From contig NZ_JAPLET010000019.1 of the NCBI RefSeq assembly GCF_026391055.1, forward strand, positions 372,001 through 436,000: a stretch of DNA of 64,000 nt, written 5' to 3'. Each line of letters starts with the position of its first letter. Positions within the stretch are counted from its first letter, which is position 1. The position numbers were made by a program, and so were the translations under genes. Shown here one piece after another: positions 25,224 to 36,939 of the stretch. The notes below the pieces were generated by a model. The model saw only the letters and a program-made list of their open reading frames with translations, ran no database searches and was not told where the DNA came from. The DNA comes from Spirosoma sp. (GTDB lineage Bacteria > Bacteroidota > Bacteroidia > Cytophagales > Spirosomataceae).

Positions 25224-25829
25224 CTAAAGCAAATTTTTTTTCAGAAAAATGCAGACAAGGAAAAAGAGAGGTACAAGCCACTTGGTACGCAGCTTGCCAA
25301 GGGCTTTTTGCAGAAAGTTGGAAACCGACTGCCGATTCACTTCCATGACTTCGGCAATCTCAGGAATAGACAGGTTCTCGTAATAGCGCAGGTATAAAGC
25401 TTCCCGTTCGCGAGCTGGTAGAGTAGCCAGTTGCGCTTGAATGGTATGCGACAGGATGGCCAGCGACTCCTGCCGAATCAGCAGGGTTTCTGTATTGGTA
25501 TCTTCGGCCAGGGAAGACTCCCAGTCCAGCTCTTCAAATGCTTGTTTCTTTTGAGCCCGCAGTGATTGCAGGATGTGATGTCTCAAGGCCTTTAACAGAT
25601 AGTGCTTAACCGATTCTGTTTCATTAATCTGGGTACGATTTTGCCATAGTTGCAGAAAAAGCTCCTGTATACAGTCCTCAACGATTGATCCATCGACCAT
25701 AAATTTTAACCCATAATGCTTCAGCGTGCGATAGTAGCGCTCGGCCAACTGACCCAGTGCCTGTTTATTGCCCTGACGATAGGATTGCCATAAGATCTGA
25801 TCCTGGATGTTGGGAGTCTTGAGGTTCAC
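25224..25829 (-). CDS. ECF-family RNA polymerase sigma factor
   Basis: EDCIQELFLQLWQNRTQI (region 2) and LPAREREALYLRYYENLSIPEIAEVMEVNRQSVSNFLQKALGKLR (region 4); hydrophobic C-terminal tail. Confidence 0.9.
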   Translation of the reverse strand: MNLKTPNIQDQILWQSYRQGNKQALGQLAERYYRTLKHYGLKFMVDGSIVEDCIQELFLQLWQNRTQINETESVKHYLLKALRHHILQSLRAQKKQAFEELDWESSLAEDTNTETLLIRQESLAILSHTIQAQLATLPAREREALYLRYYENLSIPEIAEVMEVNRQSVSNFLQKALGKLRTKWLVPLFFLVCIFLKKNLL

Positions 25830-26362
25830 TTAATTATACGTTGGTGAAAAATGGTACTGTTCTAGTTAAAGGGTAAGATTGGTAGGCTTAGAAAACAAAT
25901 TTCAGGTACAAGTTGATGACTACTCACTATATCGTGTATGATTGACACTATTTTGAATATGCAATATAGATACCATAGCTTTTTAACTATAGTTTTCAGT
26001 TGCCAGTAGCGCGAAACTCCCTCACAGAGAAAAAATTAACCTTCGTTGTGAAAAGTATGGTGTTTGTTTACAACCAGGCAAAAATGAAAAACGGGGATCT
26101 TCTTAAAAAGAATACAATTCTACAACAATATAGTTATAGTAAATTAATGTATTTTAACCTATCCTGACTCTATTTTGATGCCGTAGGTTTTTTGCGCCGT
26201 TTTTAAGAATCGGCTGAAGCGTGATAATCACTGTTAGCATAAGCTGTGGGAAGTAAGCCCGTAATCAGTTTGACCCAGATAAATTTGAGATCTTTTATTC
26301 CTACTTCACATCTCAGTCAGCAGTGGCGACACGGTCAGCCAGGGTTATATAATGTCTGCTGT

Positions 26363-27469
26363 TTAATTCGACTTATAGCCTAAAAAGTCTACAGTAGATG
26401 TATCGAAACCCATAAAATGACGGTTTAGCTCACTCACTAAACGCAGGCCGTTGGCTGAATTAGTGAAATACACAACCCCATCCCGGCGCTGTCTGCTTCC
26501 TACTATATAGCATTTATATGTATCGTTGTCGCCCCAATGCCAGAAATAGTCTGATTCGGGCGTGCGCTCCAGACCAAACCCGAGTCCCCAATGTAGCGTT
26601 GGGGACAGGCTCTCTCCGCCCGAGAACGATTTGGGAAGCCGTACCTGAAACGACAGCATTTGATCTATAGTGCCCGGTTTGAGACCTCGGGAGGTCATAA
26701 TGGCTAGTACGAATCGGGCGTAATCATCGGCAGTGGTTTGCAGGGAATAGGCTGCATTTGCCATATTGGATTTATACTTTGTTTCAGCCTGTCCCTCCTG
26801 ATCATGCGGCAGGCCAAAGTTGGCATCGAAGGCCGGGTTCCATATATAACTGCTTCGAGTCATTTTAAGGGGGGTAAACACCTGCTCTGTCATGATCGTA
26901 TTTAATGGCTTACCCGAAATTTTCTCTACGACTTTCTGCAGATAGACATATCCTTCACCTGAGTAGCCAAACCGTTCGCCGGGGGGCGCTACCATGGACA
27001 ATTTAGGTAATTTCCGATTTTTGCGCCAGTTCGGAAAACCTGTTCTATGGCTTAGCACTAGTCGGGCTGTTATCTTTTTATAGCGCTCATCGTCCGCAGC
27101 ATCGGGGTAGGGCAAATACTCGAATAACGGCTTATCCAGATCAAGCACCCCCTGTTCAACTAGCTGAAGTACAGCGTATGCAAAAACCGGCTTACTTAGA
27201 GAAGCAGCCTCAAAAATGGTTTCGGAAGTGACCCGCTGAGTAGAGTCGGATTTCGTCAGGCCGTACCCCTGGCTGTAGTATAGCTGGCCATCCCGTATGA
27301 TGGTTATCGACAAGCCAGGCACGTGTGCACGGTCCATTAATTGTCTGACAAACTGGTCGGTCTGGTGGTTCAACAGGTTGGCAGAAGTTACCTGTGCGCT
27401 GGCTGACACCGTACTCAGCCAGCTAATAGACAACCAAAAGCAACGAAAAGAACGTAACATAGAAGTCAT
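26363..27469 (-). CDS. Serine hydrolase, beta-lactamase/penicillin-binding (class C-like) family
   Basis: SxxK in FEAASLSKPVFAYAVLQLVEQG; YSGEGYVYLQKVVEKISG; FGLERTPESDYFWHWGDN. Confidence 0.85.
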   Translation of the reverse strand: MTSMLRSFRCFWLSISWLSTVSASAQVTSANLLNHQTDQFVRQLMDRAHVPGLSITIIRDGQLYYSQGYGLTKSDSTQRVTSETIFEAASLSKPVFAYAVLQLVEQGVLDLDKPLFEYLPYPDAADDERYKKITARLVLSHRTGFPNWRKNRKLPKLSMVAPPGERFGYSGEGYVYLQKVVEKISGKPLNTIMTEQVFTPLKMTRSSYIWNPAFDANFGLPHDQEGQAETKYKSNMANAAYSLQTTADDYARFVLAIMTSRGLKPGTIDQMLSFQVRLPKSFSGGESLSPTLHWGLGFGLERTPESDYFWHWGDNDTYKCYIVGSRQRRDGVVYFTNSANGLRLVSELNRHFMGFDTSTVDFLGYKSN

Positions 27470-27603
27470 GGAATAGCCTATATACAAAAGAGGTAGATTG
27501 CCTGAATCTGTTGCCTGAAGCTAATCATTATGCCCATAACTTTCACAGTCGACCGTTCGTCGTGTGGTATCCAGTCCTGTTTTTACCTGTATCGGCTTCA
27601 GGG

Positions 27604-28890
27604 TTAACATGTACTTAGTATTGGTTGAGAACTGGAGCCGAATTTATACTGGCTATCGTAGGCCAGACCCAGTCCAACGCTGGAAAGTTTGTTTTCATCG
27701 GCAATGGCTGCTTTGGGGAAGAGCCGCCTAAATTCGGTCTGGATTGATTTTACTTCGGTGGAACCACCCGTCAGAATGACCAGGTTAATATCGTCGTTGC
27801 TAACACCCGCGAGTTGAACACACTCTCTGGCCGAAAGGGATATCTTCTCCACTTCCTCCGCAATGGCTTCTTCGAATAGAGCACGTTGCACCGGTATGAA
27901 AAAGCCGGTTTCGATGAAATCCATGGGAGCCTTGTGTTCGTTTTCAGCCGTTAGGGCAATTTTGGTTCCTTCGGCGGCCGACAGCAAAGTATGGCCGGTT
28001 TCGTCTTCAAGCACCTGTAATAGTCGTCGGTAACGGGCTTTGTCGTGCGACTGGTGGAGTAACTGCCGAACCTGCTGAATAATTTTGGGTGTGTACAGAA
28101 AGTTGACTTTACTCCATTCGGCCAGGTCATGAAAAGGTTTCAGAGGTACCTCCAGCCGCTTGTCGCCGTAGGTACTCCGGTAGCCTATTTCGGGCATGAT
28201 GGCCGCCAGACTCAACTCTTTGTCGAAGTCATTGCCTCCCACCCGAATTCCGGTATTGGCCAGAATATCCTCCGAGCGGTCGGCTTTGTGAATGTATTGG
28301 CTGGCGAGTTTAATCACCGTAAAATCCGATGTTCCGCCCCCTAAATCGGCAACTATCGCCAGTTTTTCGCTGCTTAGTCGGGCTTCGTGGGCGAAAGCGG
28401 CTGCAATTGGTTCGAACTGGAACTCAATGTTTTTGAAACCGATGCGCTGGGCAATGGCGTGTAATTCGGCCTGCGCCTGAATATCCGCCTGTGGGTTATT
28501 GTCGACAAAGTGAACCGGCCGCCCCATGACTACATTGTCAATCTCCTGACCAGCTACCGTATCGGCTTTTTCCCGTATGTGCTGTAGGAAAGACGTGATG
28601 ATGGTTGAGAAGTTCATGGATGCGCCATTAACCAGAGTTCCCTGTTTCATGAGCGACGTTCCCAGAACTCGCTTAAGGCTCCGCATGAATCGACCGTCCT
28701 GCCGGTCGAGGAACATGCCGATGGCTAACCGGCCATAGAACGCTTTGTTGTCGGTGCGCCGAAAGAAAATTGCGCTGGGTATAGTTACCTGCGCCTGCTC
28801 AACCGGTACAAGGCTGATTTGGCCGTCGTTGGCAATGGCAATGCTTGAATTGGATGTGCCAAAATCGATTCCGCAAGAAATGTTTGTCAT
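27604..28890 (-). CDS. Hsp70-family (YegD-like) ATPase
   Basis: CGIDFGTSNSSIAIAND; IVADLGGGTSDFTVIKL; LVILTGGSTEVKSIQTEFRRLFP. Confidence 0.85.
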   Translation of the reverse strand: MTNISCGIDFGTSNSSIAIANDGQISLVPVEQAQVTIPSAIFFRRTDNKAFYGRLAIGMFLDRQDGRFMRSLKRVLGTSLMKQGTLVNGASMNFSTIITSFLQHIREKADTVAGQEIDNVVMGRPVHFVDNNPQADIQAQAELHAIAQRIGFKNIEFQFEPIAAAFAHEARLSSEKLAIVADLGGGTSDFTVIKLASQYIHKADRSEDILANTGIRVGGNDFDKELSLAAIMPEIGYRSTYGDKRLEVPLKPFHDLAEWSKVNFLYTPKIIQQVRQLLHQSHDKARYRRLLQVLEDETGHTLLSAAEGTKIALTAENEHKAPMDFIETGFFIPVQRALFEEAIAEEVEKISLSARECVQLAGVSNDDINLVILTGGSTEVKSIQTEFRRLFPKAAIADENKLSSVGLGLAYDSQYKFGSSSQPILSTC

Positions 28891-29042
28891 TCGTAGCTGT
28901 CTCCACCAGCCCTATATTTAGGCTTCTTACTGTTTGTATAATGACAGAAAGCGACCAAAAGACGGACTGTTTACTGAACAAAAGGGCGCAAATGTACGCT
29001 TAAAAGTGGTTGCTTGTTGTCAAAAATTTGGACAGTTACACA

Positions 29043-29714
29043 TTAAAACGCATAAGCAACCTGTGTAAGCAGACTGACTTCAAAGGAGGAGTTGTAAGTA
29101 TTGGCTCCCCCGATTTGTCCGAACTTGTAAGTCCATATAGGTTGCGCCATGAGTGTACAGCGCTTGTTGATCTGGTAACGTCCGCCAATGCCAGCCAGGA
29201 GGTGTAGTATGGGACGGGTGCTGGTTTCCAGTTTCAGGTACTGCGTCGACTCGCCGGTTCGGTGAACCACAATGCGCGATGGTAGGGGTATGTCTGTCAT
29301 CAATCCGAACGAGAAATAAGGCGACAGGCGGTTCGTTGACGACACATAGTTCAAGAGTAGAGGAATGCGGACGGCCCGGTTGTGAATGGTCGTTGTACCG
29401 TCTCCGGCGGCTGTTTGCCGGGCCTGTCGGGTGGTCAACTGCTGAAACCAAATGCCTGAGGAAACTGACCAGCCAGGTACATAGTTGTACAGGACCGAAA
29501 CGCCAGCCGAATAGCCCGTTGCCCAGCGGATGCCGTTTATATAGACAGGCTCCACAATCTGGCCGTCGCTGTTCGGATAATAGTATCGATGTATATAATT
29601 CGTATGGGACACACTCGGCGCAACGGTTGCCGAAACCAGTAACTTCTGCTGGCCCATACACAGGGCCGTCGGCAACCAGAGGAGGAGCAGAAGAAAAAGA
29701 AATTTCCTTTTCAT
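29043..29714 (-). CDS. Predicted secreted outer-membrane beta-barrel-like protein
   Basis: Signal MKRKFLFLLLLLWLPTALCMGQ; alternating beta-rich repeats ending QVAYAF with terminal aromatic residue. Start position approximate. Confidence 0.5.
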   Translation of the reverse strand: MKRKFLFLLLLLWLPTALCMGQQKLLVSATVAPSVSHTNYIHRYYYPNSDGQIVEPVYINGIRWATGYSAGVSVLYNYVPGWSVSSGIWFQQLTTRQARQTAAGDGTTTIHNRAVRIPLLLNYVSSTNRLSPYFSFGLMTDIPLPSRIVVHRTGESTQYLKLETSTRPILHLLAGIGGRYQINKRCTLMAQPIWTYKFGQIGGANTYNSSFEVSLLTQVAYAF

Positions 29715-29814
29715 AACAGAGAAAGCATTTTTCAGAACGGTCGATAAAGATAAGCGCGCAACCAAACCGTGAAGTAACTTAGCCTGAAATTTACGAACCC
29801 ACCACCCTCCGCTT

Positions 29815-30747
29815 ATGCTTTTCTTAAGCCTTAGTATTCTGCTTTCGGTGCTTCTGCTGTTGAATTTTCGGTTGTTCCCGCGCTACAATATCAATACCTT
29901 CCAAGCCATTGTTTTCAATTACCCTATTTGTTTCATTACTGGGTTTCTGCTACTACCGGCCGGACAATCATTTTCCATCGACTTTTCGCAAACCTGGACT
30001 TGGCTGGCTTTAGGGCTTGGGGTAGGGTTTATTCTGACATTTTTGTTGTCGGGCGCGTCTACACAGCGCATGGGCATTACGGCAACCTCACTGGCCAATA
30101 ACCTGTCGCTGGTGATACCGGTCTGTTTCAGCCTGTTTGTTTTCCAGGCTGGGGGCGGGGCCGCTGCTTTCGATTCGCTGAACTACCTTGGTCTGGTACT
30201 GGCTCTGGTGGCGGTTGGCCTAAGTACGTACAAAAAAGAAACAACCGTTGAGCAGACAGCAGGAGAGGCATCGTTAAGACCTAAACGGCTGGGGCTGAGT
30301 ACGCTGTTGCCGGTGGCGGTTTTTTTGTTCTACGGCGCAACGAATACCATGATAAACTACATGAATCTGCGCTATATTCCATCTGCTGACAAAACCGTTC
30401 AGGTAACCCTCACGATGGTTGTTGGGGCTGTTGCCGCCGGACTGCTCATGCTGCTGTTGCGGATCATTCAGGGAAAAGAACGAATCCAGCTTCGGAGTCT
30501 GGTGGGGGCTGTGACATTGGGGGTCCCGAATTTTTTAAGTTTTTATACCCTGTTACTGGCGCTATCGGCATTTGGGAGCAACGGGGCATTTGTTTATCCA
30601 TTGTACAACATCGGCGTCATATTGCTGGCTGCGCTCGTTGCCGCGCTGTTTTTTCGGGAACATTTATCGACGGCCAACAAGATTGGTCTTGCCCTGGCTG
30701 TGGTGGCTATTGGCTTGATTTCGTGGCAGGAGTTGGCGAAAATATGA
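29815..30747 (+). CDS. EamA/DMT-family transporter
   Basis: About ten hydrophobic segments; GVPNFLSFYTLLLALSAFGSNGAFVYPLYNIGVILLAALVAALFFREHLSTANKIGLALAVVAIGLIS. Confidence 0.75.
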   Translation: MLFLSLSILLSVLLLLNFRLFPRYNINTFQAIVFNYPICFITGFLLLPAGQSFSIDFSQTWTWLALGLGVGFILTFLLSGASTQRMGITATSLANNLSLVIPVCFSLFVFQAGGGAAAFDSLNYLGLVLALVAVGLSTYKKETTVEQTAGEASLRPKRLGLSTLLPVAVFLFYGATNTMINYMNLRYIPSADKTVQVTLTMVVGAVAAGLLMLLLRIIQGKERIQLRSLVGAVTLGVPNFLSFYTLLLALSAFGSNGAFVYPLYNIGVILLAALVAALFFREHLSTANKIGLALAVVAIGLISWQELAKI

Positions 30748-30884
30748 GGCCAAACAGAAAAATAGTGTTGACAGGGCTTCAGTGTATGGCAATGGGGCCG
30801 GGTGAATGGCCTAAGTAAAAAAGGCTTAGAGTCATCCTTTGACTGAAGATCGGTTGCCTGATTTGTCTCACGTTCGAAACGGTT

Positions 30885-32453
30885 ATGCTTACAATAAAGA
30901 ACAGTCTCTCTATCCTTGCAATTGGCGCCGTGGTTGCCAGTTCGCTGGCCTTATTTATCAGCAGCACGAAGAAGCAGGAGTCTGCTTTACCACCAGCCCG
31001 CCCCAATATTATCTTTATTTTTTCGGATGATCATACCGCTCAAGCCATCAGTGCCTATGGCAGTAAACTCACGAAAACACCTAACATTGACCGCATTGCA
31101 AAGGAAGGGGCTATTTTGCATACTAATGTGGTCACCAATTCTATTTGCGGACCAAGCCGGGCTACCTTGCTCACGGGTAAATACAGCCACCTGAATGGCT
31201 ACAAGCTGAACGAAAAGGTATTTGATGTGAATCAGCCGGTCTTTCCGGAAGAATTACAGAAAAACGGCTATCAAACGGCCTGGGTGGGCAAAATGCACCT
31301 CGGCAGCTTACCAAACGGCTTCGATTATCTGAATGTGCTGCCCGGTCAGGGGCATTATTACAACCCGGATTTCATCAATTCGAAGAATGAAACGGTTCGT
31401 TACCCCGGCTACGTGACCAATGTTGTCACGAAGTTGTCGATCGACTGGCTCAATCAGCGCGACACGTCGAAACCGTTTTTTCTGGTAGTAGGGCACAAGG
31501 CCACCCACCGCGAGTGGTTGCCTGATGCACCGGACCTTGGAGCGTACGACAACGTTAATTTTCCATTGCCTCCTACGTTTTATGATGAATATACCGGTCG
31601 GGAAGCCGCTAAAGACCAAGACATGACCATCGACAAAACGATGCGGCTAAAAGAAGATTTGAAGGTTCACGCCGATTACGAAAAGAGCGGTATTTTCAAT
31701 CGGTTTACGCCTGAGCAGAAAAAGCCGTTTTATGACTACTACGAAAATAAAATCAGCAAAGAGTTCGATGCAAAGAAGCTCACCGGCAAAGCCCTTGTGG
31801 AGTGGAAGTACCAGCGGTATATAAAAGATTACCTGTCCACCGCCTGTTCCCTCGACCGCAACATCGGGGAGCTTCTGGACCATTTGGACAAAAGCGGACT
31901 GGCTAAAAATACAGTAGTCATTTACGCGTCAGATCAGGGCTTTTACATGGGCGAGCACGGTTGGTTCGATAAACGGTTTATCTACGAAGAGTCTCTGAAA
32001 ACGCCTTTTGTAATAAGGTATCCGGGCGTTATCAAACCGGGAACACAAATCAATGAGTTGATTTCCAATATAGACTGGGCACCAACGTTGCTGAATCTGA
32101 CGGGTACGGCCATCCCCAAAGGCGTGCAGGGTGAGTCGTTCCTGCCGTTGCTGGCCGGCAAGAAAGTGCCCTGGCGCAAGGAAGCGTATTATCACTATTA
32201 CGAGTACCCGCAGCCGCACCATGTTTATCCGCATTTCGGTATCCGGACAGGCCGTTACACATTGGCCCGGTTTTATGAGGTGAAAGACTTCTGGGAGTTA
32301 TACGATTTAAAAAACGACCCTCAGGAAATGCATAATTTGTACGGTTCCAAAGGCTACGAAACCATTACCGCTGACCTCAAGGCGAAACTGAAAAAAGAGA
32401 TAATTCATTATAAAGACGATGAAGCTCTCAAAATCATGGAGAGTAAACTATAG
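30885..32453 (+). CDS. Sulfatase (arylsulfatase, Cys-type) with N-terminal signal/anchor
   Basis: RPNIIFIFSDDHTAQAISAYG; C-x-P-S-R motif in NSICGPSRATLLTGKYSHLNGY; YASDQGFYMGEHGWFDKR. Confidence 0.92.
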   Translation: MLTIKNSLSILAIGAVVASSLALFISSTKKQESALPPARPNIIFIFSDDHTAQAISAYGSKLTKTPNIDRIAKEGAILHTNVVTNSICGPSRATLLTGKYSHLNGYKLNEKVFDVNQPVFPEELQKNGYQTAWVGKMHLGSLPNGFDYLNVLPGQGHYYNPDFINSKNETVRYPGYVTNVVTKLSIDWLNQRDTSKPFFLVVGHKATHREWLPDAPDLGAYDNVNFPLPPTFYDEYTGREAAKDQDMTIDKTMRLKEDLKVHADYEKSGIFNRFTPEQKKPFYDYYENKISKEFDAKKLTGKALVEWKYQRYIKDYLSTACSLDRNIGELLDHLDKSGLAKNTVVIYASDQGFYMGEHGWFDKRFIYEESLKTPFVIRYPGVIKPGTQINELISNIDWAPTLLNLTGTAIPKGVQGESFLPLLAGKKVPWRKEAYYHYYEYPQPHHVYPHFGIRTGRYTLARFYEVKDFWELYDLKNDPQEMHNLYGSKGYETITADLKAKLKKEIIHYKDDEALKIMESKL

Positions 32454-32457
32454 TGCT

Positions 32458-33534
32458 ATGCTGAAGGCCTTTTTAGGAGTTACGCTGTTTGCTGGATTGA
32501 TAGCCTGTAGTACAACGGACAAATCGACGAGTGAACAAGGTCAGTCGTCGGACTCGGCGGCTGCCTGTGTGGCAAAGGGAATGCCCTCCCGGTCGGCCGC
32601 TATTCGGCAGGCATCGTCGGGTACAGCCATAAGTGCAGCCAGTACGGCCGATATGGTCCTGATACCGGGCGGTACCTTCCTGATGGGGTCCGACGAGTTC
32701 CCCGATGCCCGTCCGGTGCATTCGGTTACCGTGAAACCGTTCTGGATGGATGAACACGAAGTGACCAATGCTGAGTTTGCCCGGTTCGTAACCGCTACCG
32801 GCTACAAGACCGTGGCTGAACGCCCGCTGAATCCGGCAGATTATCCGGGCGTTCCTGCCGCAGACTTGGTGCCGGGGTCAGCCGTATTTACGCCACCCAC
32901 TCAAAAGGTCTCGCTGGCCAATCCGTTACAATGGTGGGAATACGTGAAAGGTGCAAGCTGGAATCATCCCAACGGGCCGAAAAGCAGCCTAAAGGGGCAT
33001 GAGAACGAGCCGGTCATTCATGTCAGTTATGAGGATGCCATGGCGTATGCGAAATGGTTCGGAAAGCGCCTGCCTACCGAAGCTGAGTGGGAATTTGCGG
33101 CACAGGGCGGAAAAGGAAATCGGACTTATTATTGGGGCGATGAACTGAAGCCATCCGGCAAATGGATAGCCAATATTTACCAGGGTGATTTTCCATCAAA
33201 GAACACTACCGAAGATGGTTTCGCGGGCGTAGCCCCCGTCAAGTCATTCCCCGCTAATCCTTACGGGCTGTATGATATGGACGGTAATGTATGGGAGTGG
33301 TGTCAGGACTTGTACCGACCGGATTATTACATAAAATCACCGAAAGCTGATCCCCAGGGGCCTTCCGACAGCTACGATCCTGAGGAACCCGGTGCTGTGA
33401 AACACGTACAGCGGGGCGGCTCATTCTTGTGTAGTGATCAGTATTGTGTGCGTTATAAGGCTGGTAGCCGGGGGAAAGGTGAAGTGAGCAGCGGTAGCAA
33501 CAACTTGGGTTTCCGGTGTGTGCGGAATAAATGA
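32458..33534 (+). CDS. Formylglycine-generating enzyme (SUMF1/FGE-sulfatase domain), predicted lipoprotein
   Basis: Lipobox-like LFAGLIACSTTDKS; MVLIPGGTFLMGSDEFPDARPVHSVTVKPFWMDEHEVTNAEFARF; GGSFLCSDQYCVRYKAGSRG with the two FGE cysteines; starts 4 nt after the sulfatase stop. Confidence 0.88.
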   Translation: MLKAFLGVTLFAGLIACSTTDKSTSEQGQSSDSAAACVAKGMPSRSAAIRQASSGTAISAASTADMVLIPGGTFLMGSDEFPDARPVHSVTVKPFWMDEHEVTNAEFARFVTATGYKTVAERPLNPADYPGVPAADLVPGSAVFTPPTQKVSLANPLQWWEYVKGASWNHPNGPKSSLKGHENEPVIHVSYEDAMAYAKWFGKRLPTEAEWEFAAQGGKGNRTYYWGDELKPSGKWIANIYQGDFPSKNTTEDGFAGVAPVKSFPANPYGLYDMDGNVWEWCQDLYRPDYYIKSPKADPQGPSDSYDPEEPGAVKHVQRGGSFLCSDQYCVRYKAGSRGKGEVSSGSNNLGFRCVRNK

Positions 33535-33676
33535 TTTTCCTTTCGACAGGATTTACAGGCAGAGCAGGATTCTCTTCTACATTTCAATCTTATTTTTTCC
33601 TGTATATACTGTCGAAAAGAAACGTTGCCGTCTATACTGCCTTATTCAGAAAGCCTGATTTACCGCCAAAAAAGCG

Positions 33677-33684
33677 TATCTTTG
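33677..33684 (+). promoter_or_regulatory. Bacteroidota -7 element (TAnnTTTG) upstream of the ABC-F gene
   Basis: TATCTTTG 29 nt upstream of the 33713 start codon. Confidence 0.5.
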
Positions 33685-33697
33685 CGGCTTAATCTGA

Positions 33698-35344
<1,647 letters not shown>

Positions 35345-35372
35345 GTAATTAACGCATATTTTTAATGTAATG

Positions 35373-35407
35373 AAGTGGCTGATTCGGATGAATCAGCCAC
35401 TTTTTTT
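35373..35407 (+). terminator. Intrinsic terminator after ABC-F
   Basis: aagtggctgattc-ggat-gaatcagccactt followed by a T run. Confidence 0.85.
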
Positions 35408-35457
35408 AGCCGGTGAGGGTAGTTTTCGAGTTATACACATGACCATTCACCGTCTTC

Positions 35458-36816
35458 ATGGGTATGCTTACTTTTGACTTAGTTGTTATCGGCACCGGCT
35501 CGGCGGGTGCTACGGTTGCTCAAACTGCCCGTGAAGCCGGTAAATCGGTGGCTATAATTGACAAATTACCTTTTGGTGGAACCTGCTCGCAACGGGGCTG
35601 CGATCCTAAAAAAATACTGGTAGGGGCGGCCGAAATTGTGGCCCGCTCGGCACAACTGACCGGTAAAGGCATTACCTTACCCGCCACCATTGACTGGTCG
35701 GACCTGATGCGGTTTAAAAAGACGTTTACCAGCCCGATTCCGGAGCGAACACAATCGAAGTTTACTGACCTAGGTATTCAACTCTTTCAAGGAGTTGCTT
35801 CGTTTTTGTCAGCCAATACCGTGCGGGTTGATGAAGTAGAGCTTACGGCAAATCATATTGTTGTCGCAACGGGGCAGCGGCCCCAACCGCTCAACATTCA
35901 CGGAGAAGAGTTACTGATCGACAGTACCGGGTTTCTGGAGCTTCCCCGGCTGCCGGCCAATATTGTTATGGTAGGCGGGGGCTACATCGCTTTTGAATTC
36001 GCTCATATTGCTGCCCGCGCGGGAGCTAATGTTACCATTATTCATCAGGGCCAACGCCCGCTGGAGGGGTTTGATGCCGACTTGGTAGCCTTGCTTGTGA
36101 AAGCGATGAAGGCCATTGGTATTCACATAATATTGGGCGCCAAGGTAACAGCATTGGAGGGGGATCGGGATAAGCTGATTGTTCGGTATTCACAACAGGA
36201 CGAAGAGCATACAGTTTCCACGAACCTGGTCGTTCATGCTGCCGGACGTGTAGCCGATGTTTCTGAACTTCAGCTGGAAAATGCCGATGTTACGGTTGGG
36301 AAAAAAGGGATAGTCGTCAACGAATACCTACAAAGCGTGTCAAATCCGGGTATATATGCCTGTGGGGATGTAGCTGAGAAAGGACTGCCTTTAACGCCCC
36401 TGGCTTCGTATGAAGGAAGCATTGTTGCCGAGAACATTCTGAACGGTAACAACCGGATGTATGAAGATAACCCTGTGCCAACGGCTGTTTTTACGATCCC
36501 GACGTTAGCCTCCGTTGGCCTGACAGAAGAACAGGCGAAAGACAAAGGACTTAAGGTACAAGTAACATTCCAGGAAACGAGTGATTGGTACAGCAGCCGA
36601 CGTATCAATGAGTCGTTCACTTCGTTTAAAACGCTGGTGGATGCAGAGACCGGTATGATTGTAGGAGCACACTTACTGGGATCAGGTTCTGAAGAATTGA
36701 TCAACCTATTTACACTTGCCATCCGGCATCAAATCAAGGCTAAAGATATGAGTGCAATGCTTTTTGCCTATCCTACACATGGCTCTGACCTTAGTTCGAT
36801 GTTGCCTGATGTCTAG
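35458..36816 (+). CDS. Pyridine nucleotide-disulfide oxidoreductase (glutathione/mercuric reductase-like)
   Basis: GTGSAGATVAQTAREAGKSVAIID; redox GGTCSQRGCDPKK; VMVGGGYIAFEFAHIAARAGANVTII; GIYACGDVAEKGLPLTPLASYEG. Confidence 0.9.
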   Translation: MGMLTFDLVVIGTGSAGATVAQTAREAGKSVAIIDKLPFGGTCSQRGCDPKKILVGAAEIVARSAQLTGKGITLPATIDWSDLMRFKKTFTSPIPERTQSKFTDLGIQLFQGVASFLSANTVRVDEVELTANHIVVATGQRPQPLNIHGEELLIDSTGFLELPRLPANIVMVGGGYIAFEFAHIAARAGANVTIIHQGQRPLEGFDADLVALLVKAMKAIGIHIILGAKVTALEGDRDKLIVRYSQQDEEHTVSTNLVVHAAGRVADVSELQLENADVTVGKKGIVVNEYLQSVSNPGIYACGDVAEKGLPLTPLASYEGSIVAENILNGNNRMYEDNPVPTAVFTIPTLASVGLTEEQAKDKGLKVQVTFQETSDWYSSRRINESFTSFKTLVDAETGMIVGAHLLGSGSEELINLFTLAIRHQIKAKDMSAMLFAYPTHGSDLSSMLPDV

Positions 36817-36939
36817 GTACGGGAGTTGAAGTTGCCGTTGTTGCCAGAGTTGAGGTGTATACTATATAAATATGTGATTGTCTGGCTTTATAAGAAAAAG
36901 AGTATTCTGTTAAATACATTTAGTATGGCCGCTTGGTAA

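Noticed and set aside
26229-26330. Short minus-strand reading frame ...DLKFIWVKLITGLLPTAYANSDYHASADS* in the gap between sigma and serine hydrolase genes
   Set aside because: About 35 codons, no convincing start and no recognised family; cannot be separated from chance.
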